Source of the DNA: an uncultured Selenomonadaceae bacterium
Lineage (GTDB): Bacteria; Bacillota; Negativicutes; Selenomonadales; Selenomonadaceae
Direction: 5' to 3'
Assembly: GCA_958415865.1 (NCBI GenBank)
Contig: CATYZV010000047.1
Coordinates: 1 to 9,348 of the forward strand
Length of the DNA stretch: 9,348 bases
In this document: piece after piece, positions 5,908 to 9,348 of the stretch
How positions within the stretch are numbered: the stretch's first letter is position 1
Layout of the letters: each line of letters opens with the position of its first letter
Made by a program: the position numbers and the translations under genes
Notes under the pieces: generated by a model
Told to the model about the DNA's origin: nothing
Seen by the model: only the letters and a program-made list of their open reading frames with translations
The model's database searches: none

Positions 5908-7878
5908 TTATTTACTATGGAGCCATACCGTCATTTCATTTTCGCCGCGGTTCAATGCGCAGAAATACGGTATCAATCTTATATCTACATTTTCAGTCTT
6001 ATCGCTCGTCTTTTTAACATCGCAGTACAGCTTATCCTGCCAGTTTTTGTTGATGACAGTCTTCGTTCCTTTGGCGGAGATGACGACTGCTCCGTTCAGA
6101 AAGTCTTTTTCAAACTTAGCCTCTGCCGCTGAAGCTGCATCGAGCTGCATCAAGTGAAGGTTTTCGCCGTTGTCCACACCTTCAGCGCAGTATACGAGCG
6201 GGCCGCGCTGCACGGCGATTTTGCCGTAGTTTTCGCGCACGAGCGGATTTGCTTCGATGAACTTCACAGCCATCGGCAGATCGAGCAGTATTTCATTCAC
6301 GTCATTGTCCTGCCAGTCGCAGTAGATTGCGGCGTAGCCGTTTTCAATGACGGGTTCAATCTTAGTGCCGTTCAAGGTGATGGTATATTCATCTGCCCAT
6401 TCAGGGATTCGCAGTGATAATTTGAAATTGCCTTTGGACTGAACGGTGAATTTTATCGTGCCGTTCCAAGGGTAATTCGTTTCCTGCTTGATGATGGCAT
6501 CTGTCTTGCCGACTTTGATAGACGATTCATTGCTGAGGTAGAGATTAGCATATACGGTATCGTCTTTTACCGTGTAGATGTATTCATCGAGCGAGCTCAA
6601 AAGGCGTGCCAGATTAGGCGGGCAGCAGGCACATCCGAACCATGCAGGACGGACGGGTTTTACGTGCGATTTGCCGGGGTCTTTGCGGCTAAGTTCCGGC
6701 ACTACTTCCAGCGGATTTACGTAGAAGAAGTGCTTGCCGTCGAGTGCCATGCCGTTGATGACGGTGTTGTAGAGAGCACGTTCCATAACATCGGCGTACT
6801 GGCTGTCGGTGTCGACCTTGAGCATATTGTTGGCGAAGAACACCAGGCCGATGGATGCGCACGTTTCGCAGTACATCGTATCGTTGGGCAGGTCGTAGTC
6901 CGCGGTGAAGGCTTCGCCGATGACGGTCGAGCCGATGCCGCCGGTGATGTACATGCGGCGGGTAACGATGTTTTTCCAGAGGCGTTTGCAGGCCGCTAGC
7001 ATTTCTTTATCGTCGTCGAGGCGGGCCAGCATCGCCATGCCGGTGCACATGTACATCACGCGCACAGCGTGGCCTTCTGCCGTTTCCTGTTCCAATATCG
7101 GCTTGTGGTTCTGATAGTACGACGGCTTGAAGTTTTCCATGCCTTCTATAACAGGCTTGTCAGAAGGATCATCCTTTTGCTGTTCTTTGAAGAAGTTGGG
7201 GTTCTTGCCGCGTTCGTAGAGGAAGAAATGCGCTAGCTTCTTGTATTTTTCTGCTCCGGTTACTTCGTAGAGGCGCAGCAGGGCCAATTCAATTTCCTCA
7301 TGGCCGTCATAGCCGTGAATCTTGCCTTCTTCGCTGCCGAAATGAGCGTCTATATTGTCCGCCAGCTTCACTGCTATATCGAGCACTTTCTTATTGCCCG
7401 TTACGCTGTAATAGCCGACAGCCGCTTCGATGAAATGACCTGCACAGTAGAGTTCATGACTCTGATAGAGGCGTTTGTACTTGCGTTCAGGTGCTTCAAT
7501 CGTGAAATACGTGTTGAGATAGCCGTCCGGCTGCTGTGCCGCTGCCAGCAGGTCAACCACACCGTCAGCGATGTGGCGCAGGTCGTCATCGTAGTGCTGA
7601 TGCAGTGCATAAGCCGCCGCTTCCAGCCATTTGTACACGTCGCTGTCCTGGAACACCATGCCGTAATGACTGCCCTTAGAAAGCCCTGCTGCTATTTTGA
7701 AGTTCTCAATAGCGTGGCTCTTGTCCGAGGGAATGTAATCCGCATCGCGTTCTTTTTCGATCTTGATATCAGCTTCATCGTTGAGTACCGACCATTGGAA
7801 CGGCAGCATCTCTTCACGGATTAGCTTTATATACTGCTGCCAAAAAGGTGCCGTGATTTTAATTTTATTGTCAAACAT
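5908..7878 (-). CDS. GH127 beta-L-arabinofuranosidase (formerly DUF1680), cytoplasmic
   Basis: Glycoside hydrolase expected to release L-arabinose from the non-reducing end of short beta-L-arabinofuranosides, such as the beta-1,2-disaccharide derived from hydroxyproline-linked plant glycans. It has 656 residues, close to the 658 of the characterised HypBA1 of Bifidobacterium longum, and lines up with it from memory. Seen: Glu322 in IGEAF, the acid/base position; Glu338 and Cys340 in MYCETC; Cys418 and Cys419 in FGCACCPPN, matching the nucleophile and zinc cysteines (417/418 in HypBA1). The alpha/alpha barrel fills roughly residues 1-430, with beta-sandwich-like domains after it. There is no signal peptide or membrane segment, so it acts inside the cell on imported sugar. 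The site GGAGGAAA (7883-7890) gives good spacing. The symporter gene lies 44 bp upstream without a terminator, so the two form one operon. GH127 enzymes with other substrate preferences exist, so the exact substrate is inferred. Confidence 0.92.
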   Translation of the reverse strand: MFDNKIKITAPFWQQYIKLIREEMLPFQWSVLNDEADIKIEKERDADYIPSDKSHAIENFKIAAGLSKGSHYGMVFQDSDVYKWLEAAAYALHQHYDDDLRHIADGVVDLLAAAQQPDGYLNTYFTIEAPERKYKRLYQSHELYCAGHFIEAAVGYYSVTGNKKVLDIAVKLADNIDAHFGSEEGKIHGYDGHEEIELALLRLYEVTGAEKYKKLAHFFLYERGKNPNFFKEQQKDDPSDKPVIEGMENFKPSYYQNHKPILEQETAEGHAVRVMYMCTGMAMLARLDDDKEMLAACKRLWKNIVTRRMYITGGIGSTVIGEAFTADYDLPNDTMYCETCASIGLVFFANNMLKVDTDSQYADVMERALYNTVINGMALDGKHFFYVNPLEVVPELSRKDPGKSHVKPVRPAWFGCACCPPNLARLLSSLDEYIYTVKDDTVYANLYLSNESSIKVGKTDAIIKQETNYPWNGTIKFTVQSKGNFKLSLRIPEWADEYTITLNGTKIEPVIENGYAAIYCDWQDNDVNEILLDLPMAVKFIEANPLVRENYGKIAVQRGPLVYCAEGVDNGENLHLMQLDAASAAEAKFEKDFLNGAVVISAKGTKTVINKNWQDKLYCDVKKTSDKTENVDIRLIPYFCALNRGENEMTVWLHSK

Positions 7879-7922
7879 ATTATTTCCTCCATTAAATTCT
7901 AACTAAACAGATATTATCCGAA

Positions 7923-9287
7923 TCAAGCTTCTTTGACATATCTTTCCGACAGTTCTCTGATGACATTCTTTTCATTGCGTTCATATTTGCGGTAGAACAG
8001 CAGCGGGATGATGCCGCAGAGGAAGATGATAGCAGGCAGCCAGGTGAATACGAACTGAATGCCGAACAGTGCCGTTTCACTCTGCACAGCGTTGGGCACG
8101 TAGCCAAACAAATCCATTACCGTCGCAGGAATGAAGCCGCCGATGCCCGAACCTGCTTTGATGCAGAAAGCTGAGCCGATAGCAGTCAAGAAACCGCTGG
8201 CGCGGATGCCCGTCTTCCATTCGCCGAAGTCAACCGTATCGGACAGCATAGCAAACGGCATGGAGCAGGCGATGCCCTGACCGATGGAAGCGACTACCCA
8301 GAAAGCGATGAACAATTCCAGATTAGCACCGACGAAGAAGATAGCGATGTGGCCGACACCGACGAGGATGAAGCCTAAAATCATCGTGCCGTACTTGTTG
8401 AATATTCTAACCAAGAAGGGAATAGCGAGCATACCTGCAACCTGCGTGAGCATAACGCCGTTGATGAGCGCGGTGAGGTCTTTGTCGCCGAGGTAATACT
8501 GACAGTAATAAACAACAGTGGACAAACGAATGGTCAATGCGATCCAGAAAATCAGGTTAGCCGTTACGATTAAAATCCAGGGCCAGTTGCCTTTGATGGC
8601 TTTTACACTGTCTTTGACGGGAATGCTCTTCAATTTTGCTACATTGACTTCACGCATATTCTTGAAAGCTATCGTCAAGAGCACCACAGCTATGATGCCG
8701 AAGAAAGCCAGCGTCATCGAGAAGCCTTTCTGTTCGTCGCCGCCGCCGAAGAATGCCACGAGAGGCAGAGTAAAAGTCATGCAGATGAATGCTCCGATGT
8801 TGCCGCCGACCATGCGGAAGGTGTTTAAGATGACACGTTCACTGATGCGGCTCGTCAGATTCGGCAGAATCGAAGTGATAGCAGTCTGAATGCCCGTGTA
8901 GAAGATGCCTGCCAGTATATAAGTGCCGGCAGCATATGCGATCTTAGCTGTACCGTCGAGATCCGGAGTGGTGAAAGTCAGCCACATGAATACGGCAAAC
9001 GGTACACAGAGCCAGAGGAAATACGGTCTGCTGCGGCCATATTTTGATTTCGTATGGTCGACGATGAAGCCCCAAATCGGCGCATCAACCGCATCGAGCA
9101 GGCGGGTGAACAGCAGTATCGCTCCTGCTGCTCCGACTGATAATCCGAATACATCCGTATAGAAGTACAATAAATACGAGCCTATAATGCAGTATAATAG
9201 ATTGCCGCAGCCGTCTGTAAGTCCGTAGCTCAGGCGGCCAGAAAGCGGCACTTTTTGATTGTTTATATCGTTTACGTTCTTTTCCAT
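7923..9287 (-). CDS. GPH-family sugar:cation symporter (MelB/XynP/UidB type)
   Basis: Inner-membrane secondary transporter of the glycoside-pentoside-hexuronide family, importing a glycoside with Na+ or H+. It has 454 residues and about 12 hydrophobic segments in two halves, split by a hydrophilic stretch near 209-234. The N-terminal family motif is at 62-89: RLLDAVDAPIWGF, then VDHTKSKYGRSRPY. The C-terminal motif SDTVDFGEWKTGIRASG is at 349-365, with a lysine at 377 in helix XI that resembles the functional lysine of MelB. In MelB the motif is DxxxDP; here it reads DAVDAP, so the second aspartate is shifted by one residue. The ATG at 9287 is chosen because AAAGGTG (9297-9303) lies 9 nt before it. 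An in-frame GTG at 9299 overlaps that site and would add four residues. It is first in the operon with the GH127 enzyme, suggesting an arabinofuranoside as cargo; a different pentoside or hexoside cannot be excluded. Confidence 0.9.
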   Translation of the reverse strand: MEKNVNDINNQKVPLSGRLSYGLTDGCGNLLYCIIGSYLLYFYTDVFGLSVGAAGAILLFTRLLDAVDAPIWGFIVDHTKSKYGRSRPYFLWLCVPFAVFMWLTFTTPDLDGTAKIAYAAGTYILAGIFYTGIQTAITSILPNLTSRISERVILNTFRMVGGNIGAFICMTFTLPLVAFFGGGDEQKGFSMTLAFFGIIAVVLLTIAFKNMREVNVAKLKSIPVKDSVKAIKGNWPWILIVTANLIFWIALTIRLSTVVYYCQYYLGDKDLTALINGVMLTQVAGMLAIPFLVRIFNKYGTMILGFILVGVGHIAIFFVGANLELFIAFWVVASIGQGIACSMPFAMLSDTVDFGEWKTGIRASGFLTAIGSAFCIKAGSGIGGFIPATVMDLFGYVPNAVQSETALFGIQFVFTWLPAIIFLCGIIPLLFYRKYERNEKNVIRELSERYVKEA

Positions 9288-9303
9288 GAATAAACACACC
9301 TTT

Positions 9304-9348
9304 CTGTAGAATTTATGAATTTGTCGCGCAACTCTTAACTATTTATAT
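9304..9348 (-). promoter_or_regulatory. Upstream region of the arabinoside operon, weak promoter/operator candidate
   Basis: Read on the - strand, TTGCGC (9326-9331) and TACAGA (9303-9308) are 17 nt apart but each matches consensus at only three bases. GTTGCGCGAC (9323-9332) is an imperfect palindrome with a central CG, the general look of LacI-family operators. The true promoter may lie outside the window to the right. No regulator gene is visible. Confidence 0.2.

Noticed and set aside
1..9348. Search for a defence system, mobile element, prophage, CRISPR array, tRNA or rRNA.
   Set aside because: All long frames are accounted for by metabolic and transport genes, intergenic gaps are short, and no direct repeat array, transposase, integrase or RNA-gene landmark is visible.

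Overview
The window looks like an ordinary chromosomal segment of a Bacillota-type bacterium. Its mixed-to-moderate GC content, strong AGGAGG-like ribosome binding sites, single-substrate lipoprotein ABC cassette and cytoplasmic sugar-catabolic pair would fit an anaerobic gut or rumen Negativicutes/Selenomonadales member. That placement is an impression from gene content and codon style, not a test. There are eight protein-coding genes. No RNA gene, mobile element, CRISPR array or prophage feature is visible.

Region 1 (60-2361, + strand) is a sulfur-assimilation pair. cysK encodes O-acetylserine sulfhydrylase, which makes cysteine. It is followed after a 76-bp gap by an O-acetylhomoserine sulfhydrylase of the MetY type, which makes homocysteine. 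Both are PLP enzymes that use sulfide, so together they direct reduced sulfur into cysteine and methionine.

Region 2 (2362-5828, + strand) is a complete polar amino-acid ABC importer in the order ATPase, substrate-binding lipoprotein, permease, permease. A good sigma70-type promoter and a strong 15-bp stem-loop lie ahead of the ATPase. A second perfect 13-bp stem-loop lies between the binding protein and the first permease. The two permeases overlap by 4 bp (ATGA). The binding protein resembles aspartate/glutamate binders of the PEB1a/GluB kind more than cystine binders. The sulfur genes next door therefore do not by themselves prove a sulfur amino-acid substrate.

Region 3 (5829-9348) begins with a bidirectional terminator between converging transcription units. 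The - strand then carries a two-gene unit, transcribed from right to left: a GPH-family (MelB/XynP-like) sugar:cation symporter followed by a GH127 beta-L-arabinofuranosidase with its full zinc/cysteine active site. The hydrolase has no signal peptide, so the unit reads as import of a small beta-L-arabinofuranoside followed by cytoplasmic cleavage to L-arabinose. The promoter for this unit is near or beyond the right edge.

I did not find a clearly novel system. The items most worth a second look are the promoter/inverted-repeat/hairpin leader of the ABC operon, the internal stem-loop in that operon, the likely acidic amino-acid specificity of the binding protein, and an altered cation-site motif in the GPH transporter.
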